Source: Leishmania mexicana MHOM/GT/2001/U1103 | Lineage: Eukaryota; Euglenozoa; Kinetoplastea; Trypanosomatida; Trypanosomatidae | Direction: 5' to 3' | Assembly (NCBI RefSeq): GCF_000234665.1 | Contig: NC_018307.1 | Span: 62,001 to 126,000, forward strand | DNA: 64,000 bases | Part shown: piece after piece, positions 49,380 to 59,395 of the stretch | Numbering within the stretch: position 1 is the stretch's first letter | Layout: each line of letters starts with the position of its first letter | Made by a program: the position numbers and the translations under genes | Notes under the pieces: generated by a model | Databases searched by the model: none | Told to the model about the DNA's origin: nothing | Seen by the model: the letters and a program-made list of their open reading frames with translations, nothing else

Positions 49380-50315
49380 ATGTCGGACAAGGTCGGCATC
49401 TTCGCGGAGAACACTGTGGCCGACTCGAGGGAGCCGGTAATGCACACGAACACCGCCGAGGCTGCCAGCGCAAAAGCCGCTGACAAGGGCGCCGAGATGA
49501 TGCGGCACCGCTTCGGCCGCCCGCGCAAGGTGGTCGTATACTATTTCGACTCCGATGCTGAGAACGACGGCGAGGTCGCGGATGCCGTGGAGAACGAGTC
49601 CACCAACACCACCCAAGGCGAGGAGTTGAAGGCGCTCAGCCGCTGCGAACCTCCGAACGCGCCGAAACACGTGTGCTGCTGCTCACACTGCGGCCACCGC
49701 TTCCTGTCGGCGCAGAGGCCGATCTCCCCCGAGAACCCGCGCATCGGCTCACCGACGCCGCTCGGCCTCTTTGCCTTTGGCATGACGACGTTTCTCTTCA
49801 ACATGCACAACGCGAAAATCTGTCCGCTGAACTTGTTCACGGTGGCCCTCATCCTGGTCTTTGGCGGCCTGATCCAGGTTGTGTGTGGCTTCCTCGAGCT
49901 CATCAACAGGAACACGCTCGGCTGCACGGTTTCCACGACGTACGGCGCGTTCTGGGTGGCGACGGCGATTGCCTTTCTCTGGCCGGAGGGCAGCCGCATT
50001 GCACGGAGCGATAACAACTACATGGGCAACTTTTTTCTCCTGTGGTTTGCCTTCGCCAGCTCGCTCTTCGCCTCGTCCTTCCGCTCCCCCTTCACCTGCA
50101 TGACTCTCTTTTTCCTCGTGCCGGTGAATTTCCTGCTGCAGAGTGTCGGCTTTTTCATGGCTAGCAACACCGTCGCGCAGGTCGCCGGGTACCTGGGCAT
50201 GATCATCGGCGCGCTGGCGACGTACCTGGGCATGGCCTTCACCCTCCGTGACGTGTACGGCCGCTCGCTACTGCCTATTCTGTTTCAAAAAAAGATGCGC
50301 TACGTCGAGTGGTAG
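49380..50315 (+). CDS. GPR1/FUN34/YaaH family transporter, divergent paralogue (311 aa)
   Basis: Six hydrophobic segments occupy residues about 124-305. The first begins SPTPLGLFAFG (S124-P-T-P-L-G-L), the family's NPAPLGL signature with Ser replacing the first Asn. The TTYGAFW motif conserved at the start of TM3 in this family is present. Members in bacteria (SatP/YaaH) and yeast (Ato/Gpr1) move acetate or succinate across the plasma membrane, so a short-chain carboxylate channel or sensor is likely. Unlike its two paralogues downstream, it has a hydrophilic N-terminus of about 120 residues with a Cys cluster (CCCSHCGHRF, C99-C101 and C104). The start is the first ATG after the upstream pyrimidine tract. 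Confidence 0.88.
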   Translation: MSDKVGIFAENTVADSREPVMHTNTAEAASAKAADKGAEMMRHRFGRPRKVVVYYFDSDAENDGEVADAVENESTNTTQGEELKALSRCEPPNAPKHVCCCSHCGHRFLSAQRPISPENPRIGSPTPLGLFAFGMTTFLFNMHNAKICPLNLFTVALILVFGGLIQVVCGFLELINRNTLGCTVSTTYGAFWVATAIAFLWPEGSRIARSDNNYMGNFFLLWFAFASSLFASSFRSPFTCMTLFFLVPVNFLLQSVGFFMASNTVAQVAGYLGMIIGALATYLGMAFTLRDVYGRSLLPILFQKKMRYVEW

Positions 50316-50373
50316 TCGTGGTGGCCCGGACCGCGCGGGAACCGAACAAGAAGGACAGCCGCTCGAGCTCGAG

Positions 50374-50410
<37 letters not shown>

Positions 50411-51306
50411 GTCATGCGATGGGTGGGAGGGGGGAGGGAGGGAGGGAGGGCATCGAAGAGGAGAGAAGGTGAAGCGGCGGACGCCATGAACGCCGTTGCA
50501 CGGTGGCCCGAGACGGCACCACACACTCTTACCCCCACCCTCTCTGTACGCGTGGGCAACTGCGTGCCTGTGCAATCCGTGAGGAGGATGTGGTGGTGGT
50601 GGATGGCTGCTGCGCCACCTCCCCCTCTCTGTCTGCCTTATCCACGTGTTCTTGCTTACTGTTACTGTTTTGTTGTTTGGCTATTTTTCGCTCACGCGCC
50701 TTCTTGTGGTCGGACCACCTTTGAGCTGATCCCCCTCCCCCTCCTTGTGTGGTCACGCCCTCTGACGCTGCTGCTTTCATGGTGGCGACGCAACGGCGAC
50801 AACAACGAAAGCGAGCCCCCCCCCGCCCCGCCGCCGCCGCTCCCTCGGAACCACCAAAAATAAAAGGCAGCGAAGGAGAGCGCACACGCACACACACACA
50901 CGCACCGAGAGGGAGGGGGGCGGTGGGTGGGGAGTATGGGGCAGGGCATCCACGTCACACATCCCGTGCGGCGGCTGCGCCTGCTCCTGTTGTAGTATAT
51001 GTTCCGCTATGCTCTTTTGCTCGTCTCTCCTTGTAACATCTCTCCATCTCTCTCGACACCCACACCCACGCACACCCACACATATATGCATGTACATGTA
51101 TACGCGTGTGTGCGTGTGTGTGGGTGTGCGTGTGTGGGTGTGGGTGTGTGGGTGCGTGTGTGCTGCCTGCCTTTTTTTGTGTGTGTTACGGTCACTTTAC
51201 CTGTGCGCCTCTGCCCCTCCCCTCCCCCTCCACCTCTCTCCTCTCCACCCCCTTGTCTGCTCCAAAAAAAAGTCGTGCCGACACGGTGCATCGCGATCAC
51301 GCCCTT

Positions 51307-51339
<33 letters not shown>

Positions 51340-52998
51340 CCTCGCATGAGCAGGTCCCGCTGAGCGATACACTGTGAACCTGCCACACGTCAAACAGAAA
51401 CGGGGTGCTGGGAGGGGGACGAGAGAGATGGTGTTGGGGGAGGAGGAGGGGGGCTTATATAAAGTCAGAGCATCGTCACAGGAACAGCGCGGCAAGCGAG
51501 AAGCGGCGATATGCTGGGACGCACAGCTCCGCTGCGCCCTCTCTCGCAGGCTGCACATGCATATGTTGTTATCTTTCTGTGGAGAGCACGATCCTGTAAG
51601 TCGACGTAATCGTAAACGTGCTCCACTGCCTTGCCTCCTCCTGAGCCACGCGCCCCTCCCCCCCTCCGAGCCTTTTCTTCCGACGCGCGCCTTCTATGAG
51701 GCGGGGGAGGGAGGGAGGGAGGTGGTAGGCGTTGCACGTTAGTTTCCAGGGTGTCGTGCATTAGTCTCTCACCTACCCCTCCCCCGCCCTCCCCTCGCTC
51801 TCCCACGCATCCTCATCACCGCCTCTTCTCCTTTGTGTGGGTGGGTGGGTGGGTGTGCACGCGCAGCGGGATGTCTGGCACGCACGCACCTATCTCACGC
51901 ACGGCTACGTTGGCACGGCATGTCGTCTGCGTGTCCCTGCGTGTGCCCTGCCCACGCCCACGCCATCGCTGATCCTCTCTCGCTCGCACGGGCACAGAAA
52001 ACGGGAGCAGATTGGGGGAGGGGGAGGAGGGGCTCGCACAATCCTGTCGGAGGGGCGGATGGGGTGGAGGATCGAGTCGCCGCGTCACCGACGCATCCCT
52101 CCCTCTGCCCTCATCCCGCATGCCCTTCGCCTTGTTGGTTATTGTTCCGTAGACAGCAAGTCCTGCAGCGCTCTGGTCTCTCTCTCTCGCTCTGATACCC
52201 CCACAGCATCATCCCTCGATGGTTGTCGCGTTGATGAAGGTCGGGTGGAGTACTCCATATACAGACTTCAGTCTCCCTCCCACCCCCTCACCACCCCCAT
52301 CACCACCATCATCTTCTCTGAGCACGTGCTCAGTGTTTTACGCAGACACTCTGATGTCGCCGCCATGTGTCTGCATGGTGTTTAAGTACTCCGCCGTGAT
52401 GCCGAGTCTCCCCTCGCTCTCACACTCTCGCCGTCTGCATCCTTCCACGAGGAGCAGGAGCAACAGCGCGAGGAATAATAATATATATATACATACGTAT
52501 ACGTACACACCTATGTGTGTATATCCTTCCGACGCTTCCTCTCAGTGCTTCTGTGGCAACTCCATGCAACCCCACCACCACCACCACCACCACCACCACC
52601 ACCACCTCCGCTGTGTGGCGCTGAGGTGCTGCGCGCATGTACACAACCCACAAGCATGTCTGGCGCACAGACGGTGTTGGCTACCACCACCCAGCCCCCC
52701 CCCCTCCCTTCCTCAGAAGAGGCCGCGCATCCCGCGCTTTTGCCCGCATGCGCCCTGCCTCCTCTCCACTGGCATTGGTCGGCCGCCCTCTCCCGTCTCC
52801 TCCATCTTCTCGAATTTTTCCTTCCGGTACGTATGCGGGTGTGGGTCACGCTATACTCGTGACGTCCCGCCGATCGCACACGTATGACGCACACGTCCAC
52901 GCCCACGAGCAGCGCTCGCTCTCTCGCTCTCGCTCTCTCGCGCCCCTCCCCCATCTCCCTCTCGCCTGCGCGCACACGCACACACGCACAGCCGCGCC
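50316..52998. other. 2.7-kb spacer
   Basis: No gene supported. CA run at 50373-50406, GT run at 51313-51340, AT-rich islands at 51081-51103 and 52476-52505, a CAC-type run at 52570-52604, and a pyrimidine tract at 52909-52965. The last AG before the next gene is 52990-52991. Confidence 0.6.
50373..50406. repeat. CA microsatellite
   Basis: About sixteen CA units just 3' of the first GPR1/FUN34 gene. A similar GT run lies at 51313-51340. Confidence 0.9.
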
Positions 52999-54117
52999 AT
53001 GTCCACTGGGCACGTGGAAAATCTTGGGAACCCCTCCATGTACCCGCTCATGAAGAACCCGCACACCCTGAGCGACGATGAACGTCCCCATCGCGTGTTC
53101 AAGAGCACCGATGGCATCACAGCCAACATGAATGAAGACCTTCGCGCTCGACGCAGCCACGCCAGCTACGACTACCTCATGAGAGCCAACGATGGCCGGA
53201 GTCAGGCCAACGGCAGCGCCAATTTCGTCTACCACTCCAGCCGGAGGCCAACGGGGGGCAGGAGCTTGGACTACCTTGACGAGGACCAGAACCGCACCTC
53301 AAGCATGCCTCACAACCGCGGCAACCATCATGAAGACCCGCTTTGCTTCGACTCCGACAGCGATATTGAGGAGTGCCTCGTCGATCACCAAATCCGCATG
53401 CTGGAAGCGAAAAAAGCGGCTGCGAACTCGCGCAAGTGCGCGAACCCGGGCCCGCTCGGCCTGATCGGCTTTGGCCTCTCGACGATCCTGCTGAACCTGC
53501 ACAACACCGGGAGCTTTCCGCTGTCGACGGTCATCGTCGCCATGGGCATCTGCCTCGGCGGAGGTGCGCAGTTTATCGCGGGCATGCTCGAGTGGGTGCG
53601 CGGTAACACCTTCGCATTTGTCGCCTTCACCGCGTACGGTGCCTTCTGGCTGTCCCTCGTGTGCGTCTGGATGCTGCCCAACACAGCCTCCAGCAACTCC
53701 ACGATCGTCGACCCAGCGAGCGAGTACTTTGTAGGCGTGTACCTCTTCCTGTGGGGCATCTTCTCCTTCGTCATGCTTACGTGCACCATCCGCATGAACG
53801 TCGCCATCTTTCTCGTGTTCCTCACCGTGACGCTGCTCTTCCTGATGCTCGGCTGCAGCAGCATGGCAGGCAGCGCGATCGGGCTGCGCGCGGCCGGCTA
53901 CGAGGGCGTCATCTGCGGCTCCCTCGCCCTCTACCTTGCCTTTGCCGAGATTGTGAACGAGGTATGGGACCGCACAATCCTGCCGGTGATCCCGATGACG
54001 CAGGTGCTCGGCTGGCTCGGCACCTTTAACGGCTACAAGGGAACACAGCGGAATAATAGAAGCAACTCAGCGCGCCGTGGGTCTCAGTCGCCGAGAAGGG
54101 CGGCGAGGAAGAAGTAA
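52999..54117 (+). CDS. GPR1/FUN34/YaaH family transporter (372 aa)
   Basis: The six-TM core spans residues 147-342, with the exact family signature NPGPLGLIGF (N149 onward) and TAYGAFW in TM3. It is a probable acetate/monocarboxylate channel of the SatP/Ato type. The N-terminal 146 residues are hydrophilic and unlike either other paralogue (for example NMNEDLRARRSHASYDYLM). The C-terminus is basic (RRGSQSPRRAARKK). The 588-nt core (53437-54024) appears identical to that of the gene at 58511, while flanks differ. Parts of its N-terminal coding region reappear in the relic at 57004. The start follows a pyrimidine tract; the nearest AG (52990-52991) leaves a very short 5' UTR, so an earlier acceptor is more likely. 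Confidence 0.9.
   Translation: MSTGHVENLGNPSMYPLMKNPHTLSDDERPHRVFKSTDGITANMNEDLRARRSHASYDYLMRANDGRSQANGSANFVYHSSRRPTGGRSLDYLDEDQNRTSSMPHNRGNHHEDPLCFDSDSDIEECLVDHQIRMLEAKKAAANSRKCANPGPLGLIGFGLSTILLNLHNTGSFPLSTVIVAMGICLGGGAQFIAGMLEWVRGNTFAFVAFTAYGAFWLSLVCVWMLPNTASSNSTIVDPASEYFVGVYLFLWGIFSFVMLTCTIRMNVAIFLVFLTVTLLFLMLGCSSMAGSAIGLRAAGYEGVICGSLALYLAFAEIVNEVWDRTILPVIPMTQVLGWLGTFNGYKGTQRNNRSNSARRGSQSPRRAARKK
53437..54024 (+). repeat. 588-nt transporter core, copy A
   Basis: From TGCGCGAACCC to the GGCACC before the unique C-terminus. It appears the same, base for base, as 58742-59329 by direct reading in segments and by identical translations in all compared frames. It encodes the whole six-TM domain (196 codons). 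Confidence 0.9.
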
Positions 54118-57003
54118 CAACGGACAGGCGCACACACGGGAGGCGAGGAAGGGGAAGGGGGGATGATGTTATCCTTATATCGGCGTCAGTCCCCGCCCCC
54201 CTCCAGCGGCGCCGCCGTCGTCTCTGGTGTGTGCTCGTGTGGTGCCGTGCTGTGGTGGTGACTGATACGGCTGAGGATGCAGACGGGCCACTTTTGACTG
54301 TCGGCCTCCTTTCGTCGGCGTTGTTTCGCCCTGCACACACCCTCGCGCACGCAGATCCACCACCACCACCACACGCATAATACGGCCCACACTCCCTCCT
54401 CCCGGGCTTCCGGTTTTGTGGCTGTCGCCGTTTTCTGAGGAGTCGCTCTCTTCGCCTTGATGTAGTCCTCTATTGTATATGGGAAGGGATGCGCTCTGTG
54501 ACAGAGGGGACGCTGTGAGAAGAGCATAGCGGAAGACTGGGAAACGGCCTGGATAGCGCGGGCGGGGGGAGGGGGATGGTGTGCTGCTGTGGTGGTCCTT
54601 CGTTGGATGTCTTGTCGTTCCGCTTGACACGATGCTGCCATTTCTTTAACAGTTTTCCCCTTTCTTCCTCACCGTCATCGTTGTCGTTGCTGTTCGATTT
54701 GGACGTCACCATGACCACCCCTCACCACCACCACTACCGGCGCCATTGCCATCCTTCTCCATCGTTTGCTGCCCTAACTCCCTCCCCCCTCCCCTCTCCC
54801 CTCCCTTTCCACGCGGACGTGAGCCGCTGCTGCTGGTGGCCGCTTCGTGTGGGTGGGTGGGTCTTTGTTTTCTTTTTCTCCCTGCAAGCGATCACCCACG
54901 CCTACACACGCAGCAGCAGCAGCAGCCAGCAGCAACAGCGGCTGTGTCATTTCTCTGGGCTGCCCCCCCCCCCAACCCCCACCGCCATCCCCCATGTGAG
55001 TGCGTGTGCTCCCCATTCTTTGTTTCCCTTTTCGTTTGTCATCTTGCCCTCCTGCAAGGCTCCTCCCTCCCCCCCTCCCCCCTTCCCCTTCCCCTTCCCC
55101 CTTCACCACGGTTGCGCATACTCGGGGAGCGTCCTCCTCCTCCGTCCGTGTGCGCGTGTGCGTCTTCGGTGTGGGCCTATGCACATGCTCGAGTGTGCGA
55201 TGGTGGTGGCTGCGTTCCCCCGATGTAGTGTCTTCCCCCCTCCCCTCCCCCCATCCCCACACACACGCGCGCGTACTCCTGGTGCTGGTGTTAGGTGGGT
55301 GGTTTCCCTGCTACGGCTTGCTTGCATCCAAAACGACGTGCCTTTGTGTCACCCTGTCTTCTACATACACATGTCCATCTATATCTATCTATATTTATAT
55401 CTATATCTCCCCCTCCTCCCCCCCCATGTCTGTCTCGTGGGTGGATGGGCGGGTACCTCTGTTTGGCTTTCCCCCCTTCGGATGTTCTCTGTCTTGTGGG
55501 TGCGGCGGCGGCTATCCCCTTACCTTTCCCCACGCCCTTCCCCCCCTCCCCTCCCCTCCCCTCCCCTCCCTCCCTCCTCCTCTGTGTGCGTGTGTGTCTG
55601 TGTCTCAAGCACCGGCCATGCATGGTGTGTGCCCAAGCGCGACGCACGACGACGATGGTGAACCCCCTCCCGCCCACACCACGCATACACACACGCACCG
55701 AACTGGCTAACTCCCCTTCCCCCTTTTCTAAACCCCCACACATGTTGTGGGCTTATCCTCGCCTCGCATTGACGGCTCCCTCTGTGCGTGCGTGTGCCTG
55801 TGACGCGCGTCACACGAGAGAAATTTGCAGAATCGGAAAACTCACTTTGTGGGCGCATCTCTTCTTGTTGGTCTGTTGTAGCGGCGGCTGTGGCGGTGGT
55901 GGCAGCGGCGCCGGCTGTGGTGGGGGGGGGGGGTGGCGCCTGCTGCCTCTGACCTTTTCTTGTCCTTCATGGCGACTGCACGTGTGGACTTCTTCCTGAG
56001 CACATGTCGGATCTTCCCTTGCTTACACCATGCTTGTGTGTCTGTGATCCCTCCCCTTCCCTCTCTCATTTTTTTTTCCTTTGGCCTTTTGCTTTTCATG
56101 CTCTCGCACATCCGTGATGGTACCGATATCAAGTGTCTGAGTGCACCCAGCAAACGATACACCCAGAGCGGTCGCAGCAGCAACGCGTGCTTGAGCTCAA
56201 CGGTGGCCTTCACCTCATTTTGCACGTCCCTCGCTCGAGGCGGCGGCGGCGGTGGCGACTTGGGCCACGAACGCTCCCCATGCTCCATGCGAAGCTGCGC
56301 AAGGGGCGCGAGACAATGGTGGTGGTGGTGTGTGTGTGTGTGTGTGTGTTGGGGGGGAGGGGCGCAGAAGAAAACGGAGGAGGGAGAGCCGTACACTTGA
56401 AAAGCCTCCCTCCCACACCCCACCCGAGAGCCGTTGGCCCTCATTCTTCCCGTAGCGAGCATGTATGCTGCACCGTCCCCGCCAAAGACCCTCGCACGCA
56501 GCTAGAGGCGCGCGCCGTTCTGCATCAGCACGCATCTCCCATGCTCTCGCTCTCTCACGTACCGACTCCAGCCCCTTTCTCCCTCCTCCTCCTCCTCCCC
56601 TCATCACCCGCGCCACGTCCATCACGCGGAAGCCCGCTTCGCTTTCCGTCCAACTCAACACACGTATGCACGGGCACATTGGCCGACACTGGAGACCCCA
56701 CCCCCCCCCACCCTAACTCCCCTCCCCTCCCCACAAGCAGGGTCGCCCGCCCTCGCTCGCGCTCCCTCACGATTTCGCTTCCTCCCGGACCTGTGCGAGC
56801 ACCCCCACACGCGCACACAGCCCCACACCCCAAAAGCCTGTTCCCCCCCCCAACTCATACCGCCATCTTTCTCTCGCGCACACGGGCCACAACCATATCG
56901 CGAGTCAAGCATGTGCAGCGAGGCGAAGCGCGCACAGCAGCACATGTGTCCAGCGCAGAGGCGGGGGCGGCCTGCTCTGTGAGGGCACCAGCCACCCTCG
57001 TAC
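54118..57003. other. 2.9-kb spacer
   Basis: Pyrimidine and C-rich tracts throughout, an AT-rich TCTATA island (55374-55410), a G run (55920-55933) and a GT run (56327-56349). Long open frames are low-complexity translations. No gene supported. Confidence 0.6.
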
Positions 57004-57310
57004 TCAAGAGCACCGATGGCATCACAGCCAACATGAATGAAGACCTTCGCGCTCGACGCAGCCACGCCAGCTACGACTACCTCATGAGAGCCAACGATGG
57101 CCGGAGTCAGGCCAACGGCGGCGCCAATTTCGTCTACCACTCCAGCCGGAGGCCGATCGGGGGGAGGAGGCAGGAGCTTGGACTACCTTGACGAGGACCA
57201 GAACCGCACCGCGGCGCAAGTGCGCAAACCCGGGCCCGGTCGGTCTGATCGGCTTTGGCCTCTCGACGGTCATCGCCGCCATGGGCATCTGCCTCAGCGG
57301 AGGTGCGCAG
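57004..57310 (+). pseudogene. truncated GPR1/FUN34/YaaH relic
   Basis: It matches the gene at 52999 from 53099 onward. About 200 bp of its N-terminal coding region is nearly perfect, with a 7-bp insertion around the GGGGGG run (near 57155-57175). About 131 bp are then missing (53299-53429 of the parent), and homology resumes at GCGCAAGTGCGC (57214) through the NPGPLGL region with point changes. A 45-bp deletion removes the segment between two TCGACG copies. Homology stops at 57310 after GGAGGTGCGCAG; the remaining 180 codons are absent. It has no start codon of its own in context, a frameshift and no C-terminus, so it cannot encode a transporter. Confidence 0.93.
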
Positions 57311-58510
57311 CCCTTTCCCCGGCTTTTGTTTTCTCCCCCCCCTCTCTCTTTCTCTTTATCGTTGCTCTCCGTCGATACCCACGCACACCCACGCGCATGC
57401 CACCCCCACTCCCACCCTCTCCCGCTCCTGCACCTGCTCCTCACCGGCACTCGGGCGTCGACTCAGATCGCATCAGCACACGCAAGACGTGGTCTCCCTT
57501 TGCCCCCTTCTCTCTGCTTGCGTGTCGCCCCTCGCCTCGCACGCCGCTGTGCACGTCTGTATGCGCGTGTCTGCGTCTCCTCGCCACGCGGTGGGTAGTG
57601 GGAGGGGCGGTGGGAGGGGGTCGCCCGTGAAGCAGTGAACAGTGCGCATCAACAGCGTCGACGTCACTACTTCGCTTCGTGTGTGGTTAATTCGAACGAC
57701 GCCGCCCCTCCCCCAAAATTTGAAAACAGCAACAATGCAAAGAAGAGAAAGGCGCGGGTTCAGTCCGCGGGAATGCCGTCGTGTGCGCGTCATCGAAGGC
57801 GCGCGTGTGTATGCGGAGGGAGAGGCGGTGTAAACTACTTCGCCCGCCGACTGACGTCGCGCGCTCTTCCCTGCCGCCGCTCTCCCCACTCCCTCCCCGA
57901 CGGGGAGATGGCAAATACATACGGCTACACGTCCAAGCGCAGGCATTCGTATGGGCGCGGGCATGTAGGCACATACGTGTCCTGCGGACTGCTTGCCTCC
58001 TCCTCCTCCCCCATCTCCCTCTCTCCCTCACTTATCTATATCTGCTGCCCCCCCCCCTGCCCCCAACGCCCGCATCTCCTGCTCACGACTGGACGACATT
58101 CATCCTCTACTCCCTGATGGGAATACCGGCGTGCGCTTTCTTGGTTGGCCGTTTTTCCCTATCGCCTGCCCCTCCCCCCCCCTCCCCCTCCGTCGGCATC
58201 AACCAGCTGCAACGCATCGGTGCTCTCTGCGCTTCCGTATCTCCCCTGAAGCCTCTTCCCCCCACCCCCCACCGCGCGCCGCTCCTCCTCCACTGACCGA
58301 TCACACGTCCTGCCGCGTGGCCCAAGTCTACGGACGTTGTCGTCGTCGTCTTTTTTGTGGTTTCTCCCTGTCTCTCCCCTGCAGTTCTCGAGTGTTTCTG
58401 CGTGCGTGCGTGCGTGCGCAGTGAGCAACACGCTTGGCCTCCGTGCGCATCCACGTGATTCAACGGCCGCCTCCCTCCCCCTGCTCTTCTCTATTCGCGC
58501 ACCTCCAAAG
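57311..58510. other. spacer
   Basis: 1.2 kb, pyrimidine-rich, no gene. A pyrimidine tract ends in GCAG (AG at 58383-58384) and a second, at 58471-58495, ends in AAAG touching the ATG. Use of the first gives a 5' UTR of about 126 nt without ATG. Confidence 0.6.
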
Positions 58511-59395
58511 ATGGCCACGATCAGCGAGCCCAATGGCAAGCCCGTCCATGAGCCCGTCACCTCCGTCGCCAATACCAACATGGACCTGAACGTGTTCCAT
58601 GAGAAGTATTCGTGCGGCAACATGACCCAGGCGGCCCACAAGAACGGCAAAGCCCTCCATAAGAGCTCGCTGAAGCAGAAGCGGAAACAGCTGCGTGAGC
58701 TCCAGGAGTGGGAGTACCAGACGGCAATCGCGCCCCGGCGCTGCGCGAACCCGGGCCCGCTCGGCCTGATCGGCTTTGGCCTCTCGACGATCCTGCTGAA
58801 CCTGCACAACACCGGGAGCTTTCCGCTGTCGACGGTCATCGTCGCCATGGGCATCTGCCTCGGCGGAGGTGCGCAGTTTATCGCGGGCATGCTCGAGTGG
58901 GTGCGCGGTAACACCTTCGCATTTGTCGCCTTCACCGCGTACGGTGCCTTCTGGCTGTCCCTCGTGTGCGTCTGGATGCTGCCCAACACAGCCTCCAGCA
59001 ACTCCACGATCGTCGACCCAGCGAGCGAGTACTTTGTAGGCGTGTACCTCTTCCTGTGGGGCATCTTCTCCTTCGTCATGCTTACGTGCACCATCCGCAT
59101 GAACGTCGCCATCTTTCTCGTGTTCCTCACCGTGACGCTGCTCTTCCTGATGCTCGGCTGCAGCAGCATGGCAGGCAGCGCGATCGGGCTGCGCGCGGCC
59201 GGCTACGAGGGCGTCATCTGCGGCTCCCTCGCCCTCTACCTTGCCTTTGCCGAGATTGTGAACGAGGTATGGGACCGCACAATCCTGCCGGTGATCCCGA
59301 TGACGCAGGTGCTCGGCTGGCTCGGCACCACCCCGGACAGGCCGAGTGACATTACCGAGCTGGAGAACCACGGGCAGTTACCCAAGGTCAACTGA
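58511..59395 (+). CDS. GPR1/FUN34/YaaH family transporter (294 aa)
   Basis: The six-TM domain is at residues 78-273: NPGPLGLIGF at 80-89, TAYGAFW in TM3, and hydrophobic segments such as VIVAMGICLGGGAQFIAGML and FLVFLTVTLLFLMLGC. The predicted role is a plasma-membrane acetate/monocarboxylate channel, as for the family. The core is apparently identical to the gene at 52999. The N-terminus (MATISEPNGKPVHEP...) is short, with a basic helix (KQKRKQLRELQEWEY), and the C-terminus (TPDRPSDITELENHG) is also its own. Termini therefore probably set localisation or regulation while transport is shared. The start is the first ATG after the acceptor at 58384. Confidence 0.92.
   Translation: MATISEPNGKPVHEPVTSVANTNMDLNVFHEKYSCGNMTQAAHKNGKALHKSSLKQKRKQLRELQEWEYQTAIAPRRCANPGPLGLIGFGLSTILLNLHNTGSFPLSTVIVAMGICLGGGAQFIAGMLEWVRGNTFAFVAFTAYGAFWLSLVCVWMLPNTASSNSTIVDPASEYFVGVYLFLWGIFSFVMLTCTIRMNVAIFLVFLTVTLLFLMLGCSSMAGSAIGLRAAGYEGVICGSLALYLAFAEIVNEVWDRTILPVIPMTQVLGWLGTTPDRPSDITELENHGQLPKVN
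58742..59329 (+). repeat. 588-nt transporter core, copy B
   Basis: Partner of 53437-54024, same length, no difference seen on reading. Sequence similarity stops abruptly on both sides. Confidence 0.9.

Noticed and set aside
54576..55661. 361-codon open frame
   Set aside because: Ser/Pro/His/Cys low complexity translated from spacer pyrimidine tracts; no coding bias.
56133..57191. 352-codon frame that includes part of the transporter relic
   Set aside because: The first 290 codons are spacer translation. The match to the transporter N-terminus is the truncated relic and the frame is lost at the 7-bp insertion.
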